Part shown: in pieces, positions 5,481 through 13,279 of the stretch
How positions within the stretch are numbered: the stretch's first letter is position 1
How the letters are laid out: each line of letters begins with the position of its first letter
Source of the DNA: DATEMK01 sp039914625
GTDB lineage: Bacteria > Bacteroidota > Bacteroidia > AKYH767-A > OLB10
Reading direction: 5' to 3'
Assembly: GCA_039914625.1 (NCBI GenBank)
Contig: JBDSOU010000133.1
Location: 1-15,192 of the forward strand
DNA: 15,192 bases
Made by a program: the position numbers and the translations under genes
The notes under the pieces: generated by a model
Databases searched by the model: none
Told to the model about the DNA's origin: nothing
What the model saw: the letters and a program-made list of their open reading frames with translations, nothing else

Positions 5481-7523
5481 TCAATTCTCAATCTTTACAT
5501 CAATCACCTGAATCTTTCTTTCAGATGCAGCGGCAGGGCTGTAAACGGAATTGCGCTTGTCATAATAATTATCACTCACACCCTGCTTTACATACGTTTC
5601 GCCTGCGGGATCTTCCACAACGGTGAGCATTTCATTTTTCACATAACTGTCAATGGCGCCACTATTGTAAGTTGTAAGATAATTTAAAAAGCTGGAGATC
5701 CTTCTTTTGGAAAGATTGACATTATAATCGGTTTTGGCTAACGGACTGGTAAACCCGCGGACGGTAATCTTTATTTTTTTTCCTGTTTTTAATTCTTCAA
5801 ACAGCAGGGAAGCAAATTTTTGAAGTCGGTTAAAATTACCGGTTACAGTATTGTCAAAAAATTCATCCACCTTTTGCACCGCATTTTCTTTGGGCTCACC
5901 TTTCAATCCTGAACTATATACTTGTTCATATTCTTTTTTCATCGCGATATAATTGTTATAGAGGTCGCGGTAGTTTTTATTTGTAGAGGTTCTTAAAGTT
6001 TTTCTATCAGGTTCATCATTATGGAAGTAGAGCTCGAGCGGGAGCAGCTGCTTTGCAAGATCAATTGCAGCAATCTGCATGTCATTGGTTTTGGGAGAGG
6101 GTATTGCAGCAACCGGAGCACTGATAATAGTATCCATAATTACCCTGATGGTATCTTTCTTTATAAAGTTGTACGCATATATATCATAGCAGCAGGTTTT
6201 ACTTTTTATGTACATAGATCCAATACGATTGGAGCTGAGCAGGCCTTTATCAGCTGCATCGTTAGTGGTATAATACAAATCATGATAGCTTGTATTAAGG
6301 GGGTAGCCAATATTTTCAGGAGCTGAAAACGCAGCGCCTGTCATTTTAGATTTAAAGATATCATAGCCTCCTAATCCCGGAATCCCGTCAGAACTATAAT
6401 ATAAAGTTTGCGAAGCAGTGCTGAAATAAGGAGTCATTTCCTCGTCAATTGTGTTAATAACGCTTCCGAGGTTTTCAGGCTGCGTGTATTTTGAATCAGC
6501 TGAAACAAAAGTTCTCCATATATCTGTTTTTCCAAACCCTCCCGGGCGGTCCGAAACAAAATACAATACATAACCGTCAGCACCATTGTTGGCAATAGAT
6601 GGCTGTGTCGCAGTATAGTCTTTTAGATTGATTGAATCGTTCAGGCGTACAGGCGGCTGCCAGGTTCCATTTATATTTTTGCTTGCATACAATTCACAAC
6701 GCATGACAGAAAAATTGACAGGTGTACACCGTGTAAAGATCATAAGCTTGTTATCAGAGCTGAAAGCAGCATTGCAGTTGTGAAGGTCAGGAAGATTAAA
6801 TATAGTATCTATAGGTTGAGGCTGTTTGAAATTATCACGCCCGGGTTTTGATTCTAATATTTTAGAAACATAATTTTTTGTTTTATGTGTTTTTGGATCT
6901 TTATTTTCAAATCTTAAAGATGAGTAATAAAAAATGCTGTCGCGTATCATTTGACCGGCAAAGTCAGAATAAACAGAATTGATACGGTTCCCCAGATTTT
7001 TTACATCTGCAGGAACGGTATCCTTCATCATCTGTTGTGCCGTTTCACAATCTTTAATTTCACGCTGTGCCCTTTGTGAATAGTAATTGCTGTCAACAGC
7101 ATGTTGTGTGTAATACTGTGAAAAAAGATTTTTGGCAGGTTGATATTCACCCATCATCTTATTCATGGTAGCGAGCCAGAATAAAGCAAGCGGAAAATGC
7201 TGATCTTTATCGTCCCTGACAGTTTGATTATAATAGAATGCCGCAGCATAGTAATCATTAAATAAACGTGCAGATTCAGCCGTTTTATATTTCACTTCCA
7301 CATCTGCAATTTCAAACTCCAGCGCCTTTTGGTAATATATTTTGGATGAATAGTAATCACCCTCCAGAAAAGCTTTTTCACCGGCATTTACATACGCTTT
7401 GTATGTCTGTGAATATGCTTTGAAGTAGCTTAGGAATACTAAAAGAAAAAGGACTATTCGGAATTTCAAGTTTATTGCTTGATTGAAATTAGAAAGGGTG
7501 AACTGTAAAATCCGTTTTGTCAT
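5481..7523 (-). CDS. TPR / PD40 / OmpA-type peptidoglycan-binding-domain protein, PorE-like, linked to T9SS
   Basis: This 680-residue exported protein has an N-terminal hydrophobic segment FRIVLFLLVFLSYFKAYSQ (21-39), the probable signal peptide after a long polar n-region. TPR-like helices follow (about 40-165), then WD40-like PD40 repeats (about 245-450) with blocks SDRPGGFGKTDIW (324-336) and SSDGIPGLGGYDIF (377-390). An OmpA-like C-terminal domain runs from LELYFHNDEPD (496) to the end, with core RGFTSPLAKTDYNVNLSKRR (589-608). This order resembles PorE, which ties the T9SS to peptidoglycan. By alignment with OmpA, the diaminopimelate-binding Asp is Ser593 while the Arg (608) is kept. It lies downstream of a PorP/SprF gene and a type B adhesin gene, so it is likely to be their periplasmic anchor, although PorE identity is not proven. 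Confidence 0.85.
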   Translation of the reverse strand: MTKRILQFTLSNFNQAINLKFRIVLFLLVFLSYFKAYSQTYKAYVNAGEKAFLEGDYYSSKIYYQKALEFEIADVEVKYKTAESARLFNDYYAAAFYYNQTVRDDKDQHFPLALFWLATMNKMMGEYQPAKNLFSQYYTQHAVDSNYYSQRAQREIKDCETAQQMMKDTVPADVKNLGNRINSVYSDFAGQMIRDSIFYYSSLRFENKDPKTHKTKNYVSKILESKPGRDNFKQPQPIDTIFNLPDLHNCNAAFSSDNKLMIFTRCTPVNFSVMRCELYASKNINGTWQPPVRLNDSINLKDYTATQPSIANNGADGYVLYFVSDRPGGFGKTDIWRTFVSADSKYTQPENLGSVINTIDEEMTPYFSTASQTLYYSSDGIPGLGGYDIFKSKMTGAAFSAPENIGYPLNTSYHDLYYTTNDAADKGLLSSNRIGSMYIKSKTCCYDIYAYNFIKKDTIRVIMDTIISAPVAAIPSPKTNDMQIAAIDLAKQLLPLELYFHNDEPDRKTLRTSTNKNYRDLYNNYIAMKKEYEQVYSSGLKGEPKENAVQKVDEFFDNTVTGNFNRLQKFASLLFEELKTGKKIKITVRGFTSPLAKTDYNVNLSKRRISSFLNYLTTYNSGAIDSYVKNEMLTVVEDPAGETYVKQGVSDNYYDKRNSVYSPAAASERKIQVIDVKIEN

Positions 7524-7661
7524 TCAGGAGGAAACTTTTTAAATGCTTAGATAAATTTTCAATTGTTAGAATAGATAGTTAAAATTACCCAGGCTCTTAG
7601 TTTAAATTGTTGAAGCTCATAAAAGTTTTCCTTCTGAATGACAACTTGAGTCTTAAATTTC

Positions 7662-7710
7662 TAAATTCTAAATTGTAACTTCCAATTTCCAACATCCAAC
7701 TTCTAAATCT
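7662..7710. repeat. 7-nt-period array at the PorP/SprF stop codon
   Basis: Seven in-phase heptamers share the pattern YAANTTC: TAAATTC, TAAATTG, TAACTTC, CAATTTC, CAACATC, CAACTTC and TAAATCT. The last unit reaches into the stop codon of the PorP/SprF gene (7709-7711). The array fills the distal part of the 185-bp gap to the OmpA-type gene. The rest of that gap (7524-7661) is AT-rich with nothing recognised. Confidence 0.8.
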
Positions 7711-8785
7711 AATACACCGGACACGGAGGATGCACCACCAATGGTTTTACTTTTTTAATAATATATGTTAATGAAATTTCATAGGCACCCTTACTGTCGC
7801 TTGCACGATTTAAATCTGAAGTATTAATATCATAGCTGAACCCGACATTAAGCTCATTGAAATCAAGCCCGATGGAAGGGTAAACAGCATCTTTTGGGCG
7901 CAACCACAAACCTCCGTAAAGCGCAATATATTTTCCGGGTTTTTTATTGAGGATAAATTTCAGATTTCCTCCTGCATCCAGTTCTTTATACTTAAATTGA
8001 TTCTGGTATAATAAAGCCGGAAGCACAAATAAGTTTTCGGTGACCGCTATGGAACAATTTACATTAATTGCGACCTTCGGGTTCAGTTTTGAGGTTGCAT
8101 CGCTCATAAAGCTGAGCTTTGGCTTGTTAATATGAAAGAGGCTTGCACCGACACTGAGGTTGAACTTTTTATTGATTCTGAACAACCAATTGACCCCGGC
8201 AGACAAATCAAAATAGATAAAGTTATTATCGGAAAATGTTTCGTAATTCGATGAACCCGGAATAAACGCATCACCATCATACTGGCTGTCAAAAGTGAGG
8301 TTTGCATAATTAATGCTTTGCTGCACAAATCCTAATTGAATTCCTGCTGAAAGAACATGAACGGAATCCTTGCCGATATTTTTAATCAAAGAAGTGGATA
8401 ATGCGCCTTCGAGAATTCCAAATTCAGAATCGCCTGCTTTATCATTATTAAAAACAATTCCTGCTCCGATAAGGTTGTTTTCTGAGTGAGGAAAAGGAGT
8501 AGTCATGTCAAAGGACCCTGAAAATGTTTTATAAGGGACTGTAACCGATTTCCATTGGTTGCGATGGATACCCGTAAAACGATAGTCACCATCAAAGAAA
8601 CCTGTGTTGGCAGGATTGAGATTTAGAGGTGAGCGATTGAATTGTGAGAAATGAATGTCTTGTGCGTAACAACTCACAATAGACAATAGACAGTAGACAA
8701 CAGACAAAGTAAAAAGCAATAGCAAGCAACGAAAATTAAATTTCGATTGCTGAATTTTTGCTGCAGATACAAATATTTTCTTCAT
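7709..8785 (-). CDS. PorP/SprF-family type IX secretion outer-membrane protein
   Basis: Members of this family are outer-membrane beta-barrels of the T9SS. SprF-type members are needed for secretion or surface display of proteins with type B sorting domains, such as SprB of Flavobacterium johnsoniae. From the ATG at 8785 the protein has 358 residues. A signal peptide ends at YAQ, and the mature start DIHFSQFNRSPLNLNPANTG is the family hallmark. Alternating strands typical of a barrel follow, e.g. NLIGAGIVFNNDKAGDSEFG, and the C-terminus is VHPPCPVY. A GTG one codon upstream (8788) also extends the frame, but ATG is preferred. The gene follows the type B adhesin gene by 15 bp and is almost certainly its secretion partner. 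Unusually, the signal-peptide core is encoded by a heptamer repeat (8671-8712). Confidence 0.93.
   Translation of the reverse strand: MKKIFVSAAKIQQSKFNFRCLLLLFTLSVVYCLLSIVSCYAQDIHFSQFNRSPLNLNPANTGFFDGDYRFTGIHRNQWKSVTVPYKTFSGSFDMTTPFPHSENNLIGAGIVFNNDKAGDSEFGILEGALSTSLIKNIGKDSVHVLSAGIQLGFVQQSINYANLTFDSQYDGDAFIPGSSNYETFSDNNFIYFDLSAGVNWLFRINKKFNLSVGASLFHINKPKLSFMSDATSKLNPKVAINVNCSIAVTENLFVLPALLYQNQFKYKELDAGGNLKFILNKKPGKYIALYGGLWLRPKDAVYPSIGLDFNELNVGFSYDINTSDLNRASDSKGAYEISLTYIIKKVKPLVVHPPCPVY
8671..8712. repeat. 7-nt-period array inside the signal-peptide coding region of the PorP/SprF gene
   Basis: In-phase heptamers read AACTCAC, AATAGAC, AATAGAC, AGTAGAC, AACAGAC and AAAGTAA on the plus strand. 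The four central units are near identical. On the coding strand they are GTCTATT-type units. Because 7 is not a multiple of 3, each copy is read in a new frame, and together they encode SVVYCLLSIVS of the signal peptide. Confidence 0.8.
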
Positions 8786-8800
8786 CACTTAGTCATTTCA

Positions 8801-11236
8801 TCATTTAATTATCGTAACGTTTCCTTTCTTAAAAAACTTCTCGTTATTGAAACATGTTGCGTCCAGGTAATAATCATATACACCGGGCTGCGCAGGTTTA
8901 CCCTTATAGGTGCCATCCCAGCCAGCTCCGGGAACAGTTGTTTCAAAAACCTTTTCACCCCACCGGTCATAAACCCGGAAAAGCAATTCTCTTATGGTGT
9001 TTCCTCTTACATATAATATGTCATTCCTCCCGTCATTATTAGGTGTGAATGCATTCGGAATAAAAATTTCCGGCTCAGCGCAAAACACTTTCCTAACCAC
9101 TATCCTTACCGAGTCGCGGTTATCGCAACCGAGGCTGTCGCTGATTGTTTCATAGTATATGTACACAGCCTCATCAGTTAAAGTCGCTAACGGATTTGAA
9201 ATACTTGTGTTTGTTAAAAAATTCGGTGGAGTCCATGTGTAAATAGTATTGCTGTAAATGGTAGATGTTATTTGCACCGTTTGACCTTCGTAAATCGAAT
9301 CGTCACTCACAGTTGCATCAAGAGGTGGAATGTAATCTGAATAATTTACTATGACACTGTCGATTTTTGTACAGCCGTGACCATCTGTTACTATCACTGT
9401 ATAAGTACCGGGGCAAAGGCTGGTAGCGGTTTTTGTTTGCTGACTATCAGGATCACTCCAGGTATAAGTATAACCAGGTATTCCTCCTGAAGGAGTTGCA
9501 CTTACAGTTCCAATACATTTGCCCTTACAATAAGCATCTGTGCTTGTTAAGGCTGATGCAAGCACAGGAGGATTATATATTGAAATTGATTTGGTTGCCG
9601 TGCAGGAGTTAGCATCTGTAAGGGTAACGGTATATGTACCCGAACAAAGATTCACTGCTGTCGGACCGGTCTGATTATTGGGGTCGCTCCATTGGTAAGT
9701 GTACTGGGGAGTGCCAGCGTCACCAACTGCAGTAATGGAAGCATTGCAATCGTCATGACAACTTACCGGCTGAATAGAATAAGATTTCAAATAGGGAAGC
9801 GAATCAAGTGTAACAATTTTGGTAATTGTATCTCTGCACCCCCTATCAGATTTAGCGATAAAAATTACATTATAATTTCCCGGTCCGGGAAAATTATGCG
9901 ATGGATTACTGACCGCAGATGTCCCACCTCCTCCGAATACCCAGTTCCATACGTTAGTCGTTCCTCCACCACTGTCAATTACTATACTGTTGAAATTAAT
10001 ATAGTAAGTGCAAAGGGAATCGGTAGAAGAAAAATCGACAGCGTATGGCGGGTAAATATGTAGCGTATCAACAATTGTATCTGCGCAGGATGGATTGAAA
10101 GAAGAATGTGCAATTAATGTAACAATATAAGTTCCTGTGTCAGGATACTGATAAGATGGATTTGTCAGGTGAGAAGTATCTCCAAGTGTTGTGGGATCGC
10201 CAAAATACCAATCATAAGAAGAAGCTCCGATACTGAGGTTATGAAAAAAGGCAGTAGAATCCTGGCAAAAAATGAGCGGATTTTGTAATGCTGCCACAAC
10301 CAGCGAAGGGCAGGGCACCACATTCACCTGGAAATCTCTTCGTGTTTTTCCAATTAGGACATTGTTGCGGAACTCATTTACACAAACACCATAAACAAAC
10401 TGTCCGACTGTATTCGGAGTACATGCAAGTAACCCCGTTTGCGAATTTATTGTCAGCGGCACACCGCCTAATAAATTGCTTAAAGAAAAAGGCGCCTGCC
10501 AGAAAACATTTCCATAAGGCGGATTAAAAGGAGGATGAGGTGCCGGGCCGCATGTCCATGCACCGTTCCCACATCCCGGATCCGGAAGGTTAGGCGGACA
10601 ACTATTATTAGTTGCTCCTTCACCGCCAACGTAAGGCACACATAATTCATACACCAATGAATCACCATCAGCATCTGTAGCTGAATTATCCCATATAAAA
10701 GGAAGTCCGAGACAGATAAAAGTGGGGGGCAGATTTTTAAATACAGGATTGCTGTTTGCAGCATTTGCTATAGCGTCAGGTGTACGGGCATAAATCGTGA
10801 TTCCTGCATCAAGCGGATTTATTATATTTAATATAGTCTGGTTACGGCAACAGCGCTGGTAAGCAATCTGGTATCCGCCCTGGATGGGAGGAAGTGTTAT
10901 TGTGTCCCGGTAAATACCTTTTTCATAACATACATCTATTGGAGGTATAAAACAAGGAGCGGTAATTGTAGGAGGAATAGTATCATCATTTAGCAAAAAC
11001 ACACAACGCTCCATAAACAAATTATTATTTACATCGAATACACCGATTGATGCAGGGTTATCAAATTGAGGAACACCATTATAGCAATCTCTGTAAACCC
11101 TCAGTTCGATTGCATAGCGGTTACTGCCAAGGTAATGGTAATACATTTCGCCACCAACAATGTGTGTTGCATGGCTGCTGTAATAAAAACAGGTGAGCGA
11201 AAAAATAAAAATTATCTTTTTGTAAAAATTCTCCAT
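8801..11236 (-). CDS. Secreted PKD/SprB-repeat adhesin-like protein with T9SS type B (gliding-motility) C-terminal domain
   Basis: This 811-residue protein is probably carried across the outer membrane by the T9SS and displayed or released at the surface. A signal peptide ends near SHA (residue 23) and is followed by THIVGGEMYYHYLG, a common N-terminal start in Bacteroidota gliding-associated proteins. Two PKD-like domains follow: about 310-395 with YDWYFGDP, and 398-475 with WNWVFGGG. Two SprB-type repeats (about 485-555 and 562-632) share the pattern YTYxWSDP ... LCxGTYTVxxTDxxxC. An Ig/PKD-like segment (638-716) precedes the type B sorting domain (719-811): IPNAFTPNNDGRNDILYVRG, FRVYDRWGEKVF and PGVYDYYLDATC. 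The protein is Cys-rich. ATG at 11236 is the only sensible start. The tight link to a PorP/SprF gene fits a cargo-partner pair. Binding target is unknown. Confidence 0.93.
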   Translation of the reverse strand: MENFYKKIIFIFSLTCFYYSSHATHIVGGEMYYHYLGSNRYAIELRVYRDCYNGVPQFDNPASIGVFDVNNNLFMERCVFLLNDDTIPPTITAPCFIPPIDVCYEKGIYRDTITLPPIQGGYQIAYQRCCRNQTILNIINPLDAGITIYARTPDAIANAANSNPVFKNLPPTFICLGLPFIWDNSATDADGDSLVYELCVPYVGGEGATNNSCPPNLPDPGCGNGAWTCGPAPHPPFNPPYGNVFWQAPFSLSNLLGGVPLTINSQTGLLACTPNTVGQFVYGVCVNEFRNNVLIGKTRRDFQVNVVPCPSLVVAALQNPLIFCQDSTAFFHNLSIGASSYDWYFGDPTTLGDTSHLTNPSYQYPDTGTYIVTLIAHSSFNPSCADTIVDTLHIYPPYAVDFSSTDSLCTYYINFNSIVIDSGGGTTNVWNWVFGGGGTSAVSNPSHNFPGPGNYNVIFIAKSDRGCRDTITKIVTLDSLPYLKSYSIQPVSCHDDCNASITAVGDAGTPQYTYQWSDPNNQTGPTAVNLCSGTYTVTLTDANSCTATKSISIYNPPVLASALTSTDAYCKGKCIGTVSATPSGGIPGYTYTWSDPDSQQTKTATSLCPGTYTVIVTDGHGCTKIDSVIVNYSDYIPPLDATVSDDSIYEGQTVQITSTIYSNTIYTWTPPNFLTNTSISNPLATLTDEAVYIYYETISDSLGCDNRDSVRIVVRKVFCAEPEIFIPNAFTPNNDGRNDILYVRGNTIRELLFRVYDRWGEKVFETTVPGAGWDGTYKGKPAQPGVYDYYLDATCFNNEKFFKKGNVTIIK

Positions 11237-11309
11237 TAAGAAAATAATGTTATGGTGCTTACGGTTTTAATATCAGATAATGAAAATGATTTAAGAGTTT
11301 AAAATTAGT

Positions 11310-11343
11310 CAAATATTCTGATGTTATTTATGATGTAATCAAA
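11310..11343 (-). promoter_or_regulatory. Weak candidate promoter for the T9SS adhesin locus
   Basis: On the minus strand TTTG (plus 11340-11343) is followed after 22 bases by AATATTTG (plus 11310-11317), a match to nAnnTTTG. It lies about 75 bp upstream of the adhesin start in a 121-bp AT-rich gap where AT-rich matches arise easily. Confidence 0.25.
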
Positions 11344-11357
11344 ATCAGGCAAACATA

Positions 11358-11969
11358 TTACTTAATATTTACAGTCAGTAATTTCGTATCTTCAAGAAAT
11401 GCTTCCAGCTTATCGCCTTTATTTACCCTGCTTACACCGGCAGGAGTGCCGGTGAAAATTAAATCTCCATTCTTAAGTGTGATAAATTCTGAGATGTAAG
11501 AAATTATTTTTTCAAAGGAAAAAATCATATGGCTGCTGTTTCCTTTTTGCTTTAATTCTCCATTAATGTTCAGATGGAAATTAATATTTTTTAATGATTC
11601 CATTTCTTTCACGGGAATAAATTGACCCACCGGCCCGGAACCGTCAAATCCTTTGGCTAATTCCCAGGGCAATCCCTTTGATTTTAATTGCTGCTGCATA
11701 TCGCGTGCAGTAAAGTCTATGCCCACAGTTATTTCATCAAAATATTTGTAAGCGAAGCGTTCGGCAATATTTTTTCCGTTTTTATTTACTTTAAGCACTA
11801 ATTCCACTTCATGATGAATTTCATTGGAAAACTTTGGAATGAAAAAGGGCAACCGCCCTTGCAGCAAAGCAGTATCGGGTTTCATAAAAATTACAGGAGT
11901 TTCATTGGCTGCGTTATTAAGCTCTTTGATGTGCTCCGTGTAATTGCGGCCAACGCAGATAATTTTCAT
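11358..11969 (-). CDS. Fumarylacetoacetate hydrolase (FAH) family enzyme, FAHD1/YcgM-like
   Basis: This is a 203-residue soluble enzyme of the FAH superfamily, which uses a divalent metal to cleave or decarboxylate beta-keto acids; short members act as acylpyruvases or oxaloacetate decarboxylases. The N-terminus is CVGRNYTEHIKEL (5-17), then PVIFMKPDTALL (25-36). The metal-binding residues are Glu54 and Glu56 in HHEVELVL (52-59) and Asp85 in GIDFTARD. Lys106 in WELAKGFDGSGPVG matches the conserved lysine of the family. The terminal block FTGTPAGVSRVNKGDKLEAFL is also typical. Length agrees with single-domain FAHD1/YcgM proteins (about 200-220). The glycosyltransferase gene lies 75 bp upstream on the same strand, with no functional link obvious. 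The exact substrate is not determined by the sequence. Confidence 0.92.
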   Translation of the reverse strand: MKIICVGRNYTEHIKELNNAANETPVIFMKPDTALLQGRLPFFIPKFSNEIHHEVELVLKVNKNGKNIAERFAYKYFDEITVGIDFTARDMQQQLKSKGLPWELAKGFDGSGPVGQFIPVKEMESLKNINFHLNINGELKQKGNSSHMIFSFEKIISYISEFITLKNGDLIFTGTPAGVSRVNKGDKLEAFLEDTKLLTVNIK

Positions 11970-12044
11970 GATATTAGTATAGTTGAATTGTCAAATTGTT
12001 TCTGCCGAACGGGGATGGTGTATTGCGGACTTTCATTTTCAATT

Positions 12045-13070
12045 TTATTCATTCTTAAAATTCAGTTGTGAAAAAGATTTCTTTCCCTTTACAAAATAAT
12101 TTACAACAATGCTGTGTTGATAAATGTTTGTATAATTATGATTTTTAATGGTCTGCTGAATCTCTTTGCGCAAGCGTTTTCTTTCTGAATAATGCATGTA
12201 AAAATAAACATGTGCTTTGATTACAGCAAGGCAATCCTTCACCCCGCCTTCAAAAAGAAATTTAATTCCTGCAATTCCATCAAGAATTAAACGGATTATT
12301 AAAACGAAGAAAAGGGTAGAGGAAGGAAGATTTTTATGAATCATCATCAAGTTGTTTCGAAAATTAAAATAGGTTTTCCGGGGATTATTTTTCGGTAACG
12401 TTCCTCCACCAACATGATATACTACTGATTGAGGCACGCAATAAATTTTATAATTTTTATGCTGCATTCTCCAGCACAGATCAATTTCTTCCATGTGCGC
12501 AAAAAATGTTGCATCAAAACCATTCATCTCATGAAATACTTTTGAACGGATAAACATGCATGCGCCCGTAGCCCAGAAAATTTCTGTAGGATTGTTGAAT
12601 TGCCCGGTATCCTTTTCAAGAGTGGTAAACATGCGACCCCTGCAAAACGGGTAACCGTACTTATCAATAAATCCACCGGCAGCGCCTGCATGCTCAAAAA
12701 GTTCCTTTTCGAGACACGATCTTATTTTCGGCTGGCAGCAGACAATTTCGGGATTATTATCCATCAGTTCTATTACCGGTTCTATCCATCGGGCCGTTAC
12801 TTCCACATCCGAATTCAGCAGAATAAAATATTCAGCACTCACTTCTTTTAATGCTTTGTTATATCCCCCCGCAAATCCATAATTTTCAGAAAAAGAAATG
12901 ATGCGGAGTTGAGGAAAATTTTCTTTAAGAAATTTAATGCTGTCATCAGTTGAAGCATTATCAGCAATAATCACATGGGCACAATGTTGCGAATGTTCAA
13001 CTACATTTTTCAAAAATTTTTTCAAAAGCTCTTTACCGTTCCAGTTAAGAATTACAATGGCGGTTTTCAT
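12045..13070 (-). CDS. Family 2 (GT-A) glycosyltransferase, rhamnosyltransferase-like
   Basis: This 341-residue glycosyltransferase probably acts at the cytoplasmic face of the membrane and adds a sugar from a nucleotide donor to a surface polysaccharide or glycan lipid. GT2 motifs are in order: AIVILNWNG (4-12), IIADNASTDDS (34-44, donor-binding Asp37), NYGFAGGYNKAL (63-74), LLNSDVEV (84-91, metal-binding DXD type) and EEIDLCWR (194-201, catalytic-base region). VVYHVGGGT (217-225) follows and is common in the WbbL-like branch. A hydrophobic stretch near 252-275 (LFFVLIIRLILDGIAGIKFLF) may associate with the membrane. The tail is basic. The start ATG at 13070 is well placed before KTAIVILNWNG. 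Donor and acceptor are unknown, and no polysaccharide cluster surrounds it. Confidence 0.93.
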   Translation of the reverse strand: MKTAIVILNWNGKELLKKFLKNVVEHSQHCAHVIIADNASTDDSIKFLKENFPQLRIISFSENYGFAGGYNKALKEVSAEYFILLNSDVEVTARWIEPVIELMDNNPEIVCCQPKIRSCLEKELFEHAGAAGGFIDKYGYPFCRGRMFTTLEKDTGQFNNPTEIFWATGACMFIRSKVFHEMNGFDATFFAHMEEIDLCWRMQHKNYKIYCVPQSVVYHVGGGTLPKNNPRKTYFNFRNNLMMIHKNLPSSTLFFVLIIRLILDGIAGIKFLFEGGVKDCLAVIKAHVYFYMHYSERKRLRKEIQQTIKNHNYTNIYQHSIVVNYFVKGKKSFSQLNFKNE

Positions 13071-13101
13071 ACAAGGCTTTTGAAGCTGATCCGTGTTTGG
13101 A

Positions 13102-13143
13102 AATTAATAATTGATGATTGAAAATTTGTAATTGGTATTTGGC
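13102..13143. repeat. AATTGAT-like 7-nt-period array upstream of the glycosyltransferase gene
   Basis: Six in-phase heptamers: AATTAAT, AATTGAT, GATTGAA, AATTTGT, AATTGGT and ATTTGGC. The array starts about 30 bp upstream of the glycosyltransferase ATG (minus strand) in the 209-bp gap to the GWxTD gene. Confidence 0.65.
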
Positions 13144-13182
13144 CTTTCTTTTTGGCTTTAAAATATTTTTCAAATAAAGCAC

Positions 13183-13222
13183 AAAAAAAATAAAGCCGGA
13201 ACAAAGTTTAGTGTGTGTCCCG
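13183..13222 (-). terminator. Probable Rho-independent terminator after the GWxTD gene
   Basis: On the minus strand a 7-bp stem (CGGGACA with TGTTCCG, one G-U pair) encloses a 12-nt loop. It is followed within 3 nt by a T-rich tract, TTTATTTTTTTT. It lies about 58 bp past the GWxTD stop codon and would separate that gene from the glycosyltransferase gene. Confidence 0.5.
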
Positions 13223-13279
13223 ATTGAACTATTAAATGTTTTGACAGTTTCCTGGATGCTACCTCTCACATCCGCCTCC

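Noticed and set aside
8786..8788. GTG as start of the PorP/SprF gene
   Set aside because: ATG follows immediately and gives the usual MKK signal-peptide start.
8782..8809. TCAT-rich stretch at the adhesin/PorP junction as another heptamer array
   Set aside because: A lag-7 comparison by eye gives only about 7 matches in 19 positions, not convincing compared with the other arrays.
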